Shown: piece by piece, positions 1 through 9,916 of the stretch
How the letters are laid out: every line of letters begins with the position of its first letter
Position numbering within the stretch: the stretch's first letter is position 1
Assembly (NCBI RefSeq): GCF_000495255.1
Contig: NZ_AVAO01000003.1
Coordinates: 281,814-345,813, forward strand
Source of the DNA: Candidatus Phytoplasma tritici
Lineage (GTDB): Bacteria > Bacillota_I > Bacilli_A > Acholeplasmatales > Acholeplasmataceae
Reading direction: 5' to 3'
DNA: 64,000 nucleotides
Notes under the pieces: generated by a model
What the model saw: the letters and a program-made list of their open reading frames with translations, nothing else
What the model was told of the DNA's origin: nothing
The model's database searches: none
Translations under genes and position numbers: made by a program

Positions 1-294
1 ATCATCCAAAAAACGAGCTTGAAAAACATTACGGGGGAAACCGTCTAATAAAAAATCTTTAGTAGAGATGTCCTTAGATAAGTAATCAGCTATCATTTGG
101 TTAGTGATATCGTCAGGAACTAAAAGTCCTTGAGCAATAAATTTTTTACTTAAAATGCCTAATTTAGTATTTTCTTTAAAATTTTTACGAAAAATATCGC
201 CTGTTGAAATATGGTTGATTTTTAAAATATCTGATAAAACAGAAGCTTGAGTCCCTTTACCAATTCCGGGTGGTCCTAATAATATTAGTATCAT
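1..294 (-). CDS. adk: Adenylate kinase, N-terminal part (runs off the left edge)
   Basis: Adenylate kinase interconverts ATP + AMP and 2 ADP in the cytosol. Only the first 98 codons lie in the window; the gene continues past position 1. The start ATG is at 294 and the protein opens MILILLGPPGIGKGTQA, whose P-loop G-P-P-G-I-G-K-G-T is at residues 7-15. The STGDIFR segment that follows is the AMP-binding helix typical of the family. It lies 18 bases after secY, the usual secY-adk order at the end of the spc operon. I see no good ribosome binding site in the short gap, so translation may depend on coupling to secY. Identity is secure; completeness cannot be judged. Confidence 0.93.
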   Translation of the reverse strand, partial: MILILLGPPGIGKGTQASVLSDILKINHISTGDIFRKNFKENTKLGILSKKFIAQGLLVPDDITNQMIADYLSKDISTKDFLLDGFPRNVFQARFLDD

Positions 295-312
295 GTTGTC
301 TTGTTTACTTAA

Positions 313-1554
313 TTAAAATAATTTTTGATATTCTTTTTTGTTGGCAGTAGCTTTGATGCGTTGGATAGTTTCAAGGGCTACACTAACAATAATAAGCAAA
401 CTGGTTCCTCCTAATTTCATATCTTTCAAACTTAAAAAATGTTCCATAAGAATAGGTGTTACAACAAGAGCAACAATAAAAACAGTTCCTAAAACGGTGA
501 TTTTAAATAAGGCATTAGCTAAATAACGAGTAGTTTGTTCACCTGGTCTTAAACCTGCAATATATGCATCTTGTTTAGATAAATGTTCTGAAATATCTTC
601 AGGATTGACATTCATAAAAGCAGAAAAGAAAGAAAGAACAATCACTAACAAGACTAAAAATCCTATAGCAAAAAAATTAATTTGGTTATTAAAAGAATTG
701 GTGTTGGTAAAAAAATTTACATACATAGTCAATTTGTCATTCCCAATAACTCCTGCTAACATCTGGAAAGGTTGCAATAAAGCAAATGCCAAAATAACTG
801 GCATAACTCCTGCACTATTAATTTTTAATGGAATGTAGCTTTTGCCTTGCGCTTGATTGCGCGCATAATTGATAGGTATTTTTAAAGATGTTATTTGCAA
901 AACTACAGTAAAAATTAAAAATAAAAGAAGCAAAAGAACAATACATGCAAAATTAAAAGTTTTTAAAGTTAAAAAATTATTTTGAGATAAATATGATTTG
1001 TTCAAATTTGCAAATAGATTAATTAGGCTGTGGCTCATCGAAACAACAATTAAAATAGAAGTCCCATTTCCAATACCTTTGGAATTGATAAGGTCAGCAA
1101 ACCAAATTAAAATAGCAACTCCTGCAGTAGCAATTAAAGCTAACAAAAACAGTTGGATTGCACTTATTGATGTGACTAAAAGTTTTGAATAACTGTTCAA
1201 AAAAGCAAAAGATTGCCCAAAAGCAAACAATAAGGCAAGACTACGTGTTAAAAGATTAAGTTTGCGTTTTCCCATTTGTCCTTGGTCTTTCCATTCGCGA
1301 CAAATAGGAAGGAGCTTTTGCAAAAATTGCACTACAATGGAAGCAGTAATATAAGGAGTTATTCCCAATCCCAAAAGAGTACCAGCATTTATGGAAAAAA
1401 CCCCAAAAAGTTTTGACAAATCAAGAGATTTAGAATTAATAAAAGGAAGAGGCCAAGAAGTTCCTAAACAAACAATAGAAATAATAAATAAGGTAAAAAA
1501 TATTTGAAACATTAATTTACGATTGCCTAAAACTAATTTTAATTGACGTTTCAT
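313..1554 (-). CDS. secY: Protein translocase subunit SecY
   Basis: SecY forms the protein-conducting channel of the Sec translocon in the membrane. The 413-residue protein has about ten hydrophobic segments, as the family requires. The second segment region (about residues 57-77, GLGITPYITASI) is the conserved plug/TM2 area, and G-L-R-P-G-E-Q-T near residue 337 is the conserved cytoplasmic loop carrying the arginine needed for SecA-driven transport. It follows rplO by 2 bases and precedes adk, the standard spc operon order. In a wall-less phytoplasma the Sec route is the known exporter of surface proteins and effectors into the host cell. Confidence 0.97.
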   Translation of the reverse strand: MKRQLKLVLGNRKLMFQIFFTLFIISIVCLGTSWPLPFINSKSLDLSKLFGVFSINAGTLLGLGITPYITASIVVQFLQKLLPICREWKDQGQMGKRKLNLLTRSLALLFAFGQSFAFLNSYSKLLVTSISAIQLFLLALIATAGVAILIWFADLINSKGIGNGTSILIVVSMSHSLINLFANLNKSYLSQNNFLTLKTFNFACIVLLLLLFLIFTVVLQITSLKIPINYARNQAQGKSYIPLKINSAGVMPVILAFALLQPFQMLAGVIGNDKLTMYVNFFTNTNSFNNQINFFAIGFLVLLVIVLSFFSAFMNVNPEDISEHLSKQDAYIAGLRPGEQTTRYLANALFKITVLGTVFIVALVVTPILMEHFLSLKDMKLGGTSLLIIVSVALETIQRIKATANKKEYQKLF

Positions 1555-1556
1555 TT

Positions 1557-1997
1557 TTAAATTACCTCTATATTTCCACCAACTGCTAAAATGGCTGCTT
1601 GAGCTTGTTTGGAGAATTTTGAAGCTTTTACGAATAATTTTTTAGTGAGAGTTCCTTGCGACAAAACTTTAATACCACATAATTGGTCTTTAATTATTTT
1701 TTTTTCTAACAATAATTGAGGAGTAACAACGGTATCTTGAGGAAAAGTTTCTTCTAGAGTTTTAAGGTTAAGAAGAGCGTATCTTTTTTGGGAAAAATTA
1801 TGAAATCCCCTTTTAGGAATTCTTTGAAAAAAAGGAATTTGTCCGCCTTCAAAGCCGGGACGCAAAGTTTTTCCTGAACGTGCTAATTGTCCTTTGTGAC
1901 CTTTACCAGCAGTTTTACCAGTACCGCTACCAGGTCCACGTCCTAAACGTTTAGTGGATTTGCGAGCATTAGTAACTGGTTTTAGTGTGTGTAACAT
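1557..1997 (-). CDS. rplO: 50S ribosomal protein L15 (uL15)
   Basis: A 146-residue large-subunit protein that assembles late onto 23S rRNA. The N-terminus is the Gly/Arg/Lys-rich RNA-binding region (GRGPGSGTGKTAGKGHKGQ) followed by the conserved G-F-E-G-G-Q-I-P motif. Its ATG shares one base with the rpmD stop codon (TAATG), and an AAAGGAG element lies 8 bases upstream, so coupled translation is likely. Length and position are normal for the family. Confidence 0.97.
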   Translation of the reverse strand: MLHTLKPVTNARKSTKRLGRGPGSGTGKTAGKGHKGQLARSGKTLRPGFEGGQIPFFQRIPKRGFHNFSQKRYALLNLKTLEETFPQDTVVTPQLLLEKKIIKDQLCGIKVLSQGTLTKKLFVKASKFSKQAQAAILAVGGNIEVI

Positions 1998-2194
1998 TAT
2001 TTTTGCTCCTTTGTATCAGAAACTTTTTCAACTACAACAAGATGACTGATGGTTTTAATCATTCCATGGATGGCTGGAGTATCATCTTTAATAACTTGAT
2101 TGTTAATTTTTTTTAAACCTAGGCAGTGAGCGGTTTTAATTTGATTAACACGACAAGAAATAAGACTTTTGGTAAGAGTAATTTTTAATTTCAT
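1997..2194 (-). CDS. rpmD: 50S ribosomal protein L30 (uL30)
   Basis: A 65-residue protein, the usual size of bacterial L30. It has the conserved L-x-K-S-L-I-S...[10 protein letters not shown] core and an I-x-G-M-I segment. It overlaps the upstream rpsE stop by four bases (ATGA) and the downstream rplO start by one base, which points to translational coupling inside the spc operon. Confidence 0.95.
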   Translation of the reverse strand: MKLKITLTKSLISCRVNQIKTAHCLGLKKINNQVIKDDTPAIHGMIKTISHLVVVEKVSDTKEQK

Positions 2195-2709
2195 TGTTCT
2201 TTTTTCGCTAAAGTAATGCCTCTTAATTTAGCTACTTCTTCTTTGGTGCGTAAACTTTGTAATCCATCCATTACTGCCCTTATTACGTTAATAGAAGTTC
2301 GTGAACCAAAAGTTTTAGTAAGAACATCATTAATGCCTACCAATTCTAAAATAGTTCTAGCAGCTTTTCCTCCAGCAACAATTCCGGTTCCTTTGGAAGC
2401 TGGTTTTAAAAAAAACTTAGATGCTCCAAAACGTCCAATAGTGTCATGAGGAATAGTAGTTCCTGTAATAGGAATACGAACTAATTGTTTTTTGGCTTTT
2501 TCTAAAGCTTTTTTAATAGCTTCTACAATTACTTTAGCTTTAGCGGTGGCGAAACCAATTTGCCCTTTTTTATCGCCAACAACTACCAAAGCAGAAAAAC
2601 GAAAACGAGCGCCACCTTTAACTACTTTAGTAATACGATTAATTTTAACAACTTTTTCTTCTAAAAGAGGGGCTTTTTTAATAAGGTCTTTCTTCTTTAT
2701 TGCTTTCAT
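2191..2709 (-). CDS. rpsE: 30S ribosomal protein S5 (uS5)
   Basis: S5 shapes the decoding region and mRNA entry site of the 30S subunit. I place the start at 2709 ([12 protein letters not shown], 172 residues) because an AGGAGA element sits at 2719-2724; the longer frame up to 2751 would run through that site and into rplR. The N-terminal double-stranded-RNA-binding-like domain carries [16 protein letters not shown], and the C-terminal domain contains the conserved [16 protein letters not shown]. It overlaps rpmD by four bases. Confidence 0.96.
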   Translation of the reverse strand: MKAIKKKDLIKKAPLLEEKVVKINRITKVVKGGARFRFSALVVVGDKKGQIGFATAKAKVIVEAIKKALEKAKKQLVRIPITGTTIPHDTIGRFGASKFFLKPASKGTGIVAGGKAARTILELVGINDVLTKTFGSRTSINVIRAVMDGLQSLRTKEEVAKLRGITLAKKEQ

Positions 2710-2723
2710 TTTGCTTTTCTCCT

Positions 2724-3077
2724 TTAAAACTGTAAGCCTGATTTGCGACAAGCATCAGCTAAGGCTTTGATTTTGCCGTGATACAAATACCCTGATCTAT
2801 CAAAAACAACGTTTTTAATGCCTTGGGATAAGGCTTTTTTAGCGATAAGAGATCCTACTGCTTCAGCGGCTTTGATGTTGGATCCAAAAACATTGGCTTC
2901 TTTACTATTAGCGCTGCATAGAGTTGTTTGTTGGGTATCATCAATTATTTGCACATAAAGAAATTTATTAGATCTAAAAACATTTAAACGTGGTCTTTGT
3001 GATGTGCCTGAAACAATTTTTCTAAGGCGAAGATGACGTTTTTTACGAAACACGTTAGAGGATTGTTTGGTTATCAT
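2724..3077 (-). CDS. rplR: 50S ribosomal protein L18 (uL18)
   Basis: L18 binds 5S rRNA in the central protuberance. The 117-residue length is typical. The basic N-terminus ([14 protein letters not shown]) and the C-terminal [19 protein letters not shown] signature are intact. Its stop lies within the ribosome binding site of rpsE, so the two are probably coupled. Confidence 0.96.
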   Translation of the reverse strand: MITKQSSNVFRKKRHLRLRKIVSGTSQRPRLNVFRSNKFLYVQIIDDTQQTTLCSANSKEANVFGSNIKAAEAVGSLIAKKALSQGIKNVVFDRSGYLYHGKIKALADACRKSGLQF

Positions 3078-3086
3078 AACTTATTT

Positions 3087-3641
3087 TTAGTCCTTTCTTG
3101 TTTTTTTAGCGCTTTTCCCAGCTTTTTGTCTAACATATTGTCCTACGTAACGGATTCCTTTACCTTTGTAAGGTTCTGGTTTACGTAGTTTTACGTTTTT
3201 GGCAGCAAATTCGCCGACAAGTTGTTTGTCAATTCCTTTGATAACAATTTCTGTGTTTTGGTTAACTACCACTTCTAGATTATCAGGAATGGAAACACTT
3301 ACAGGATGAGAAAAACCCAAAGATAAAATTAGTTGTTTATCTTTAATTTGAGCACGATAAGCTAACCCTATAATTTTTAGGGTTTTTTGAAATCCTTTGC
3401 TTACACCTTCTACCATATTGGAAAGTAAAGCTCTGGTGGTACCGTGAATTTTTTTCATAAAAATTTCATCATTAGGGCGTTTGACTGTGATGAATTTGTT
3501 TTCGTTAGTGATTGTTAATCTGTAATTGAATTGATATTCTAATTTGCCTTTAGGGCCTTCAACTGAGATAAAATTTTTATCTTTGATATCAACTTTAACT
3601 GCATTAGGGACTTCAATTGCTTTGTTTCCTACGCGTGACAT
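3087..3641 (-). CDS. rplF: 50S ribosomal protein L6 (uL6)
   Basis: L6 sits near the factor-binding stalk base of the 50S subunit. The 184-residue protein has two tandem L6 folds; it opens [12 protein letters not shown] and ends with the signature [11 protein letters not shown], followed by a lysine-rich tail. Size and order between rpsH and rplR are as expected. Confidence 0.97.
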   Translation of the reverse strand: MSRVGNKAIEVPNAVKVDIKDKNFISVEGPKGKLEYQFNYRLTITNENKFITVKRPNDEIFMKKIHGTTRALLSNMVEGVSKGFQKTLKIIGLAYRAQIKDKQLILSLGFSHPVSVSIPDNLEVVVNQNTEIVIKGIDKQLVGEFAAKNVKLRKPEPYKGKGIRYVGQYVRQKAGKSAKKTRKD

Positions 3642-3687
3642 AATTTTCTTCTTTATCTCCTTTAACTACTTTTGATTTGGCAATTAA

Positions 3688-4080
3688 TTACCAAATATAA
3701 GCTAAAACTTCGCCACCAACTTGAGAAAGGCGAGCTTGAGCGTCTGTTAGAATTCCTTTAGAAGTAGAAACCAAAGCAACTCCTAAACCATTAAGCACTT
3801 TAGGAATTTGTTCTGCTGATGCATAAACTCTAAGTCCTGGTTTGGAAACTCTTTTTAAACCTTTAATAACTCTTTCTTTATTGGGAGCATATTTCAAACT
3901 AATAATTATTTCACGAGATGACTGAGGTAGATAAAAATCTTTAATAAAACCTTCTTTTTTTAAAACTGCTAAAATTTCTAATTTTAACTTAGAAGCAGGT
4001 ACTAACACTTTTAAATGTGACATTTGATTGGCATTACGAATGCGTGTCAGCATATCTGCAATAGGGTCTGTCATAACCAT
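3688..4080 (-). CDS. rpsH: 30S ribosomal protein S8 (uS8)
   Basis: S8 binds the central domain of 16S rRNA and in other bacteria is also the translational repressor of the spc operon. The 130-residue protein opens [17 protein letters not shown]; the first ATG at 4080 is chosen because AGGAGG lies 7 bases upstream. The C-terminal [13 protein letters not shown] motif (family signature S-T-S-x-G) is intact. No repressor target resembling the E. coli one was recognised near rplE. Confidence 0.97.
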   Translation of the reverse strand: MVMTDPIADMLTRIRNANQMSHLKVLVPASKLKLEILAVLKKEGFIKDFYLPQSSREIIISLKYAPNKERVIKGLKRVSKPGLRVYASAEQIPKVLNGLGVALVSTSKGILTDAQARLSQVGGEVLAYIW

Positions 4081-4101
4081 GTTTGAGCCTCCTTTTTACA
4101 T

Positions 4102-4371
4102 TTACCAACTAGTTTTTCTGACTCCAGGTAATTTACCTTGATGAGCTAACTGCCTAAAATTAATGCGGGAAATACCGAATTTACGAATGTATCCGCGTGG
4201 TCTTCCATCAATAGAATCTCTGTTTTTTAAACGTACAGGTGATGCTTTGGCAGGAATTTGAGACAATCCAACGTAGTCAGCTTTTTTTTTAAATTCTAAG
4301 CGTAGTTTTGCATATTTTAAAACTAGCTCTCTTTGTTTTTGATCTTTTACGATTTTAGATTTTTTAGCCAT
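4102..4371 (-). CDS. rpsN: 30S ribosomal protein S14, zinc-independent form
   Basis: S14 is a head protein of the 30S subunit. This copy is the 89-residue type without the two C-x-x-C zinc pairs (the C-minus form), as the translation has no cysteine. The C-terminal R-x-x-R-P-R-G-Y-x-R-K-F-G-I-S-R signature is clear. Genes of the short zinc-binding type are common at this operon site in Firmicutes, so the zinc-free form here is a small but real lineage character. Confidence 0.96.
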   Translation of the reverse strand: MAKKSKIVKDQKQRELVLKYAKLRLEFKKKADYVGLSQIPAKASPVRLKNRDSIDGRPRGYIRKFGISRINFRQLAHQGKLPGVRKTSW

Positions 4372-4385
4372 AAGTAATAGTTCCT

Positions 4386-4931
4386 TTAATTTTTAAACGG
4401 CATACCATAAAGCTCTAAAAGCTTTTTGGCTTGAGTGTTATTTTTAGCAGTGGTTACGATAATAATATCCATGCCACGAATTTTTTTAACTTTGTCGATA
4501 TTAATTTCTGGGAAAACGATTTGTTCTTTTAATCCCAGAGCGTAATTACCTCTGCCGTCAAAAGATTTGCCAGAAATGCCTCTAAAATCTCTTACGCGGG
4601 GTAAAACCAAACGAGTTAGTTTGTATAAAAACGCTTCTTTTCGGGCTCCTCTTAAAGTTACTTTAGCTCCAATTGGCATGCCTTCACGTAATTTGAAATT
4701 AGAAATAGCTTTTTTAGCTTTAGTGATAACAGGGCTTTGTCCGCTTAATAATTTTAATTCTTCTACTACATCATCCAAAACTTTAACATTAAAAATAGCA
4801 TCGCCTACGCCCATATTGATGACAACTTTATCTACTTTTGGGACTTGCATAACAGATTTATAATTAAAAATTTCCATTAAGGTGGCAGTGATTTTGGAAT
4901 AGTCTAGAGTATTTTCTTTTTTCATTGACAT
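4386..4931 (-). CDS. rplE: 50S ribosomal protein L5 (uL5)
   Basis: L5 binds 5S rRNA and contacts the P-site tRNA. The 181-residue protein shows the family core [16 protein letters not shown] and the loop [17 protein letters not shown]. The sequence begins [13 protein letters not shown]; either the first or the third residue could be the start, and the first is used because it fits the upstream purine-rich site (GGAGGC). Confidence 0.96.
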   Translation of the reverse strand: MSMKKENTLDYSKITATLMEIFNYKSVMQVPKVDKVVINMGVGDAIFNVKVLDDVVEELKLLSGQSPVITKAKKAISNFKLREGMPIGAKVTLRGARKEAFLYKLTRLVLPRVRDFRGISGKSFDGRGNYALGLKEQIVFPEINIDKVKKIRGMDIIIVTTAKNNTQAKKLLELYGMPFKN

Positions 4932-4946
4932 TAATGCAAAGCCTCC

Positions 4947-5294
4947 TTATTTTTTTTCGTCTAATGTTTGATTTGATTTTTTAGCATAACGAACTTTTTT
5001 ACCTGATTGTATGCGAATTCCTACTTTAGTGGGAGTTTGTGTTTGGGGGTCAACTAAAGCTACATTAGAAACATGAATGGGAGCTTCTTGTTTAACGATT
5101 GTGCCCTTTTCTTCGTTTTGAGAAGGATGTTGGTGTTTGATTTTGATATTGACACCTTCAACAATAATTTTTTGAGTTTTGGCAAAAACTTTTAATACTT
5201 TGCCTGTTTTAGTTATTTTTTTACCTGATTCGTCTATTACAAAACGATCTTTGCCAGCTAAAATAGCTACTGTTTCTCCTACTTTAATACGCAT
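4947..5294 (-). CDS. rplX: 50S ribosomal protein L24 (uL24)
   Basis: L24 starts assembly of the 50S subunit at the 5' end of 23S rRNA. The 115-residue protein has an N-terminal KOW motif (VGETVAILAGKDR) and the conserved VEGVNIKIKHQHPSQ stretch. A short lysine-rich C-terminal tail follows. It lies between rplN and rplE in normal order. Confidence 0.96.
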   Translation of the reverse strand: MRIKVGETVAILAGKDRFVIDESGKKITKTGKVLKVFAKTQKIIVEGVNIKIKHQHPSQNEEKGTIVKQEAPIHVSNVALVDPQTQTPTKVGIRIQSGKKVRYAKKSNQTLDEKK

Positions 5295-5308
5295 TAAGTT
5301 GTCCCTCC

Positions 5309-5671
5309 TTACAAAACTAATTGGGCTAAAGAAACTATTTTGGAAAATTTCTTATCACTCAATTCTCTAACTACTGGACCAAAAATACGGCTGCCAATAA
5401 TATTTAAATCTTCTTTTAAAATTACTACAGCATTGTCGTCAAATTTAATGTAAGAGCCGTTTTTACGTCTTAGACCTTTTTTGGTACGTACAATTACAGC
5501 TTTTAGAACGTCATGTTTTTTAATTGTACCAGAACCTGATTTAACAGTTACTACCACAATATCTCCGATATTTACATGAGTACGACGAGTACCTCCTAAA
5601 ATACCAATAATTAAAACTTCTTTAGCACCGCTATTATCAGCTACGACTAAACGACTTTCTCGTTGAATCAT
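5309..5671 (-). CDS. rplN: 50S ribosomal protein L14 (uL14)
   Basis: L14 contributes to an intersubunit bridge with 16S rRNA helix 14. The 120-residue protein begins [19 protein letters not shown] and contains the [12 protein letters not shown] segment that marks the family. An AAGGAG-type binding site precedes the ATG. Confidence 0.97.
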   Translation of the reverse strand: MIQRESRLVVADNSGAKEVLIIGILGGTRRTHVNIGDIVVVTVKSGSGTIKKHDVLKAVIVRTKKGLRRKNGSYIKFDDNAVVILKEDLNIIGSRIFGPVVRELSDKKFSKIVSLAQLVL

Positions 5672-5683
5672 CTCAAAATCTCC

Positions 5684-5947
5684 TTACTTTGCATTCTTTG
5701 AATGGGAAATAATTTTGAATAATCGAAATCTTTTAGTTTTAGAAAGAGGTCTTGTTTCCATAAAATTAACTAAATCGCCTGGTTTGGCTTCTTGATTTTC
5801 ATCATGGACATGGAATTTTTTCGATTGTTTCACTCTTTTACCATATAAAGGGTCTTTTTTGTAAATATCAACAATAACAGTAATTGTTTTATCCATTTTA
5901 TCTGAAACTACTTTACCTACGAAAGTTTTTCTAAAATTACGTTGCAT
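5684..5947 (-). CDS. rpsQ: 30S ribosomal protein S17 (uS17)
   Basis: S17 is an OB-fold primary binder of the 16S rRNA 5' domain. The 87-residue protein has [13 protein letters not shown] near the N-terminus and the signature [16 protein letters not shown]. Its ATG overlaps the rpmC stop by one base. Confidence 0.96.
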   Translation of the reverse strand: MQRNFRKTFVGKVVSDKMDKTITVIVDIYKKDPLYGKRVKQSKKFHVHDENQEAKPGDLVNFMETRPLSKTKRFRLFKIISHSKNAK

Positions 5948-6270
5948 TATTGTTGTTCCTCCTTGATAGTTTCCGCAATATCATCTAAATTAGGGGTAGT
6001 TGGTTGTGGGTTTATGGTTGGTTTTGCTAAAACAGGTTTGGCAGTGGAAGTGACAAAAGTTGGGGTAGAGTCTGTTTGTGCTTGATTGCTTTTTTTGGTT
6101 AGGATGGTTTTGATGCGAGCAATGGTTTTTTTAAGCTTTTTGATTTTGGAAGTATTAGTTAGTTTTCCTAAAGCTAATTGAAAACGCAAATCAAACAGTT
6201 CTTGCTTTAATTTGTCTACTTTATTTTCTAATTCTTCTGGATTCAATTTTAAAATTTCTTGATTTTTCAT
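5947..6270 (-). CDS. rpmC: 50S ribosomal protein L29 (uL29) with a long C-terminal tail
   Basis: L29 sits at the polypeptide exit tunnel and helps dock trigger factor and SRP. Residues 1-65 form the normal two-helix L29 ([21 protein letters not shown] type, then IARIKTILT). Residues about 66-107 are an extra Pro/Thr/Gln-rich, low-complexity tail ending in an acidic stretch. Bacterial L29 is normally 60-70 residues, so the tail is an addition, not a frame error: it reads straight to a stop that overlaps rpsQ. Its function is unknown; by location it would project near the tunnel exit. Confidence 0.93.
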   Translation of the reverse strand: MKNQEILKLNPEELENKVDKLKQELFDLRFQLALGKLTNTSKIKKLKKTIARIKTILTKKSNQAQTDSTPTFVTSTAKPVLAKPTINPQPTTPNLDDIAETIKEEQQ

Positions 6271-6689
6271 ATTTCAACACCTTTTTTAACGATTTTAGTT
6301 TTAATCGGTAGTTTGTGAGACGCCAGTCTTAAAGCTTCCGTTTCTACTTTGGAAGAATTAGTGGTATCTTTAACTTCGAACAAAACTTTACCTGTTTTTA
6401 CCACAGCTACCCATTCTTCAGGAGAACCTTTACCAGAACCCATTCTTACTTCTAAAGGTTTTTTGGTTAAGGATAGATGCGGGAAAATGTTGATCCACAC
6501 TTTTCCTGTTCTTTTCATGTAACGTGTCATTGCAATACGAGCGGCTTCAATTTGTTTGTTAGTGATAAAAGAACCTTCTTTGGCAACCAAAGCGTGGTTT
6601 CCGTTGGCAATAACATTTTTACCTTTAGATTTTCCTTCAAAACTAACGCGGTGAGGACGACGATATTTAGTTCTTTTTGGCATTAACAT
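6267..6689 (-). CDS. rplP: 50S ribosomal protein L16 (uL16)
   Basis: L16 organises the A-site tRNA architecture of the 50S subunit. The protein of 140 residues begins [14 protein letters not shown] and carries the conserved [17 protein letters not shown] region. The first ATG (6689) lies 11 bases after AGGAGGC, which is closer than the second (6683). Its start overlaps the rpsC end by 23 bases, and its stop overlaps the rpmC start as ATGA. Confidence 0.96.
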   Translation of the reverse strand: MLMPKRTKYRRPHRVSFEGKSKGKNVIANGNHALVAKEGSFITNKQIEAARIAMTRYMKRTGKVWINIFPHLSLTKKPLEVRMGSGKGSPEEWVAVVKTGKVLFEVKDTTNSSKVETEALRLASHKLPIKTKIVKKGVEI

Positions 6690-7425
6690 GATTATTGTTG
6701 CCTCCTTTTAAATTGCGAGAACGTATATTAGGATTGTTAGAAGATTGGGAAGCAAACGGTTTTCTAGTGTCTAGAATGGTTTGTCCTGGTAAAACTTCAC
6801 CGTGGAAAATCCATATTTTAATTCCTAAAACTCCATAATTAGTGTGAGCTTCAACAGCAGCGTAATCGATGTCTGCTCTTAGAGTGTGTAGAGGAACTCT
6901 GCCTTCAGCATGTCCTTCGCTTCGAGCTATTTCAGCACCACCCAAACGACCAGAAATTAAAGTTTTTACTCCTTTAGCACCTGCTTTTAGGGCTTTTTGG
7001 ATTGCCATTTTTTGAACACGGCGGAAAAACATACGATTTTCTAGTTGTTCAGCCATATTTTGAGCAATTAATAAAGCGATTTTATCAGAGTTTTTAACTT
7101 CTAAAACGTTAAGATTAACATCTTTTTGGGTAAGCTCTTTTATTTTGGCAACTAATTTGTTGCGTGTATCGCCGTCTTTTCCAATAATAACGCCTGGTTT
7201 AGCGGTGTGGACAGAAATAGTGATACTGTTTTTATTTTTTTCTTTTAGGCGTTCGATGTCAATTTGACTGATAGCGCTTTTTTTAGCAAAATTATTAATT
7301 AGTTTACGAATTAAAAAATCTTCTTTAATTAAATTAGGAATTTCTTTATCATTAACAAACCATTGAGATTCCCAAGTTCTAATAATGCCTAATCTTAAAC
7401 CGTTAGGATTAGTTTTTTGACCCAC
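6667..7425 (-). CDS. rpsC: 30S ribosomal protein S3 (uS3)
   Basis: S3 lines the mRNA entry channel. The 252-residue protein opens [13 protein letters not shown], has the KH domain [11 protein letters not shown] (the G-x-x-G loop) and the C-terminal [32 protein letters not shown] block. A Gly/Asn-rich tail of about 25 residues ends the protein. It overlaps rplP and rplV, so translation is probably coupled. Confidence 0.97.
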   Translation of the reverse strand: MGQKTNPNGLRLGIIRTWESQWFVNDKEIPNLIKEDFLIRKLINNFAKKSAISQIDIERLKEKNKNSITISVHTAKPGVIIGKDGDTRNKLVAKIKELTQKDVNLNVLEVKNSDKIALLIAQNMAEQLENRMFFRRVQKMAIQKALKAGAKGVKTLISGRLGGAEIARSEGHAEGRVPLHTLRADIDYAAVEAHTNYGVLGIKIWIFHGEVLPGQTILDTRKPFASQSSNNPNIRSRNLKGGNNNHVNAKKN

Positions 7426-7798
7426 TTTGTTCTTCCTCCTTTGATGTTTGCAAGTTTGTGCTAGAAGTTATTACTAAAGTAATGTGGCTGGTTCTTTTTT
7501 TAATCATATCACCAGAACCTTTAGCTCTTGGAAACATACGTTTTAAACGCAAACCTTCGTTAACAAAAACTTCTTTAACATAAAGTTGTTCGCGGTTTAA
7601 TTTTAAATTATTAACAGCATTGGAAACAGCACTGTTTAAAAGTTTTAAAATAACGGGAGCAGCTACTTTAGGGGTAAAAGTTAAAATTGCTTGAGCTTGT
7701 GCAATATTTTTTCCTCGAATTAAATCAACAACTAAACGTGCTTTTCGAGGGGCGATTGAAACTTTTCTAGCAATCGCTTTGGCGTTTTTGGTTTCCAT
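7409..7798 (-). CDS. rplV: 50S ribosomal protein L22 (uL22)
   Basis: L22 lines the nascent peptide tunnel. The protein of 129 residues has the family core ([17 protein letters not shown]) and the tunnel hairpin region ending [21 protein letters not shown] short Ser/Glu-rich tail runs into the rpsC start by 17 bases. Confidence 0.97.
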   Translation of the reverse strand: METKNAKAIARKVSIAPRKARLVVDLIRGKNIAQAQAILTFTPKVAAPVILKLLNSAVSNAVNNLKLNREQLYVKEVFVNEGLRLKRMFPRAKGSGDMIKKRTSHITLVITSSTNLQTSKEEEQSGSKN

Positions 7799-7818
7799 AG
7801 TTATTCCTTCCCATTATT

Positions 7819-8100
7819 TTATTTTTTTTGGATTTTTTTGTCTTTTTTATTGTGTCCGCGGTAAGTGCGTGTAGGGGAAAATTCACCTAACTTATGTCCT
7901 ACCATGTTTTCTGTAATATAGACTGGAATGTGTTCGCGCCCGTTATAAACAGCGATTTTGTATCCTACAAAAATAGGTGTAATTGTAGAACTGCGTGACC
8001 AAGTTTGGATCACTTTTTTGTTTTTTAAGTTTTTTTGTTTTTCTATTTTTGCTAATAGATGGCTAGCAACAATAGGTCCTTTTTTAACTGAACGTGGCAT
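7819..8100 (-). CDS. rpsS: 30S ribosomal protein S19 (uS19)
   Basis: S19 is a 30S head protein close to the A-site finger bridge. The 93-residue protein begins [15 protein letters not shown] and carries the signature [21 protein letters not shown]-type binding site precedes the ATG. The order rplB-rpsS-rplV is conserved. Confidence 0.97.
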   Translation of the reverse strand: MPRSVKKGPIVASHLLAKIEKQKNLKNKKVIQTWSRSSTITPIFVGYKIAVYNGREHIPVYITENMVGHKLGEFSPTRTYRGHNKKDKKIQKK

Positions 8101-8112
8101 ATTAACAACTCC

Positions 8113-8943
8113 TTATTTTGTACGACGTCTAATAATTAAAGTATTAGATGCTTTTTTACGATCACGAGTTTTGACCCCGCGAGCTTTTTTACCCCAAGGT
8201 GTCATTGGTGATTTGCGTCCAATAGGAGCTCTACCTTCACCACCGCCATGAGGGTGATCGTTCGGGTTCATAGCAGAACCTCTTACTGTTGGTCTTATAC
8301 CTAAGAAACGTTTTTTTCCTGCTTTACCGTAATTAATTAGTTTGTAAGATTCGTTGCCGATCTCTCCGATAGTAGCACGACAAGTTCCAAGCAATTTGCG
8401 AACTTCGCCTGATTGAAGACGTAATAGTACGTATTTTTCTTCTCTACTAATAATTTGACAAGAAGAACCAGCACTACGAGCAATTTGTCCGCCTTTGCCT
8501 GGTTTTAATTCGATGTTATGAACGGTAGTTCCTACTGGAATATTCATTAAAGGAAGGCAATTGGCAACTTTAATATCTGTTTCTTTACCAGAGACAATTT
8601 GCATTCCTACTGTAAGTCCTTTAGGAGCAAGAATGTATCTTTTTTCGCCGTCTATATAGTGAATTAAAGCGATGTTAGCACTACGGTTTGGATCGTATTC
8701 AATGGTAGCTACTTTGCCAACAATGTTATCTTTGTTTCTTTTAAAATCAATTAAACGGTATTTTCTTTTAACACCGCCACCGCGATGTCTTACTGTAATT
8801 TTACCTTGGTTGTTGCGTCCAGCTTGATCTTTATAAGATACCAATAAGCTTTTTTCAGGAGTTTGGGTGGTGATTTCTGAAAAAGCAGAAACACTCATAT
8901 TACGACATCCATTTGTAGTAGGCTTATATTTTTTAATTTCCAT
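8113..8943 (-). CDS. rplB: 50S ribosomal protein L2 (uL2)
   Basis: L2 is needed for subunit joining and lies close to the peptidyl transferase centre. The 276-residue length is typical. The C-terminal segment [21 protein letters not shown] region holds the conserved histidine implicated in peptidyl transferase function. An AGG element precedes the ATG across a 59-base gap after rplW, the widest gap in this part of the operon apart from rpsJ-rplC. Confidence 0.98.
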   Translation of the reverse strand: MEIKKYKPTTNGCRNMSVSAFSEITTQTPEKSLLVSYKDQAGRNNQGKITVRHRGGGVKRKYRLIDFKRNKDNIVGKVATIEYDPNRSANIALIHYIDGEKRYILAPKGLTVGMQIVSGKETDIKVANCLPLMNIPVGTTVHNIELKPGKGGQIARSAGSSCQIISREEKYVLLRLQSGEVRKLLGTCRATIGEIGNESYKLINYGKAGKKRFLGIRPTVRGSAMNPNDHPHGGGEGRAPIGRKSPMTPWGKKARGVKTRDRKKASNTLIIRRRTK

Positions 8944-9002
8944 ATTTATTACCTGCCTTGTATTTTTTTAATCGTTAATTGTTGTTTTGTTTGGGTTTGA
9001 GT

Positions 9003-9293
9003 TTATTCGTTAGCAAGGATTTCGATTTTTTGTCCCGGAGCTACTTTACAAATAGCTTTTTTATAACCAGAAGTATAGCCTTCGAATTTACCTTTTCTTT
9101 TGAATTGTGGTAAAACGTTACGAGTATTAACTGATAAAACTTTAACTTGGAAAATGCTTTCTAAAGCTTTTTTAATTTCTACTTTATTAGTTGTTTTGGC
9201 AACTTTAAAGGTGTATTTATTTTGTCTTTCGATCAATTTATTAGTTAATTCAGTAATGATTGGTGCTTTAACTAAATCATAGTATTTATTCAT
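9003..9293 (-). CDS. rplW: 50S ribosomal protein L23 (uL23)
   Basis: L23 forms the tunnel-exit docking site for trigger factor and SRP. The 96-residue protein has the canonical P-I-I-T-E-L-T-N-K-L start, V-E-I-K-K-A-L-E-S-I-F-Q-V-K-V and V-N-T-R-N-V signature. The start ATG overlaps the rplD stop by one base. Confidence 0.96.
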   Translation of the reverse strand: MNKYYDLVKAPIITELTNKLIERQNKYTFKVAKTTNKVEIKKALESIFQVKVLSVNTRNVLPQFKRKGKFEGYTSGYKKAICKVAPGQKIEILANE

Positions 9294-9916
9294 TATTTTA
9301 AAACCTCTTCAAAATATTTAACAGCATCAACAGTTAGGACTAATTGTTTGCAATTAAGGATTTGATAAACACTTGCATGAGAAGCTGTTTCTAAAGTAAT
9401 ATAAGATAGATTGCAAGAAGCAAAAGCTAATTGTTCTGTCATTTGAGTAACTAAAATTAAGGATTTGGAAGTGATGTTTAATTTTTGTAACATTTGTTGG
9501 AAATCTTTAGTTTTGTGAGTTGCTAAATTAATGTTGTCTACAACTACTAATTGATTATTTTGAGCTTGGAGCGATAAAGCTGATTTTAGAGCTAAACTGC
9601 GTACTTTTTGGTTTACTTTAACAGAATAATCTCTTGGGGATGGTCCAAAAGTAACTCCACCACCACGCCATAAAGGAGAACGAATAGAGCCATGACGAGC
9701 ACGACCAGTTCCTTTTTGTCTCCATGGTTTTTTACCTCCGCCAGCAACTAAAGCGCGAGTTTTGGTAGCATGCGTGCCTTGACGCATTGCAGCTCTTTGA
9801 GCATTTACAACGTCGTATAAAACTTGTTGATTAGGCTTAATGTCAAAAACAGTAGTTGCTAAAACCTTTTCAGAAACGAAGTCGCCTTGTTGATTAAGAA
9901 TATTAATTTTTGGCAT
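9293..9916 (-). CDS. rplD: 50S ribosomal protein L4 (uL4)
   Basis: L4 reaches into the exit tunnel; in gamma-proteobacteria it also represses the S10 operon, a role not shown for mollicutes. The protein of 207 residues has the tunnel loop block [10 protein letters not shown]...[15 protein letters not shown]. It overlaps the rplC end by 14 bases. Confidence 0.97.
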   Translation of the reverse strand: MPKINILNQQGDFVSEKVLATTVFDIKPNQQVLYDVVNAQRAAMRQGTHATKTRALVAGGGKKPWRQKGTGRARHGSIRSPLWRGGGVTFGPSPRDYSVKVNQKVRSLALKSALSLQAQNNQLVVVDNINLATHKTKDFQQMLQKLNITSKSLILVTQMTEQLAFASCNLSYITLETASHASVYQILNCKQLVLTVDAVKYFEEVLK

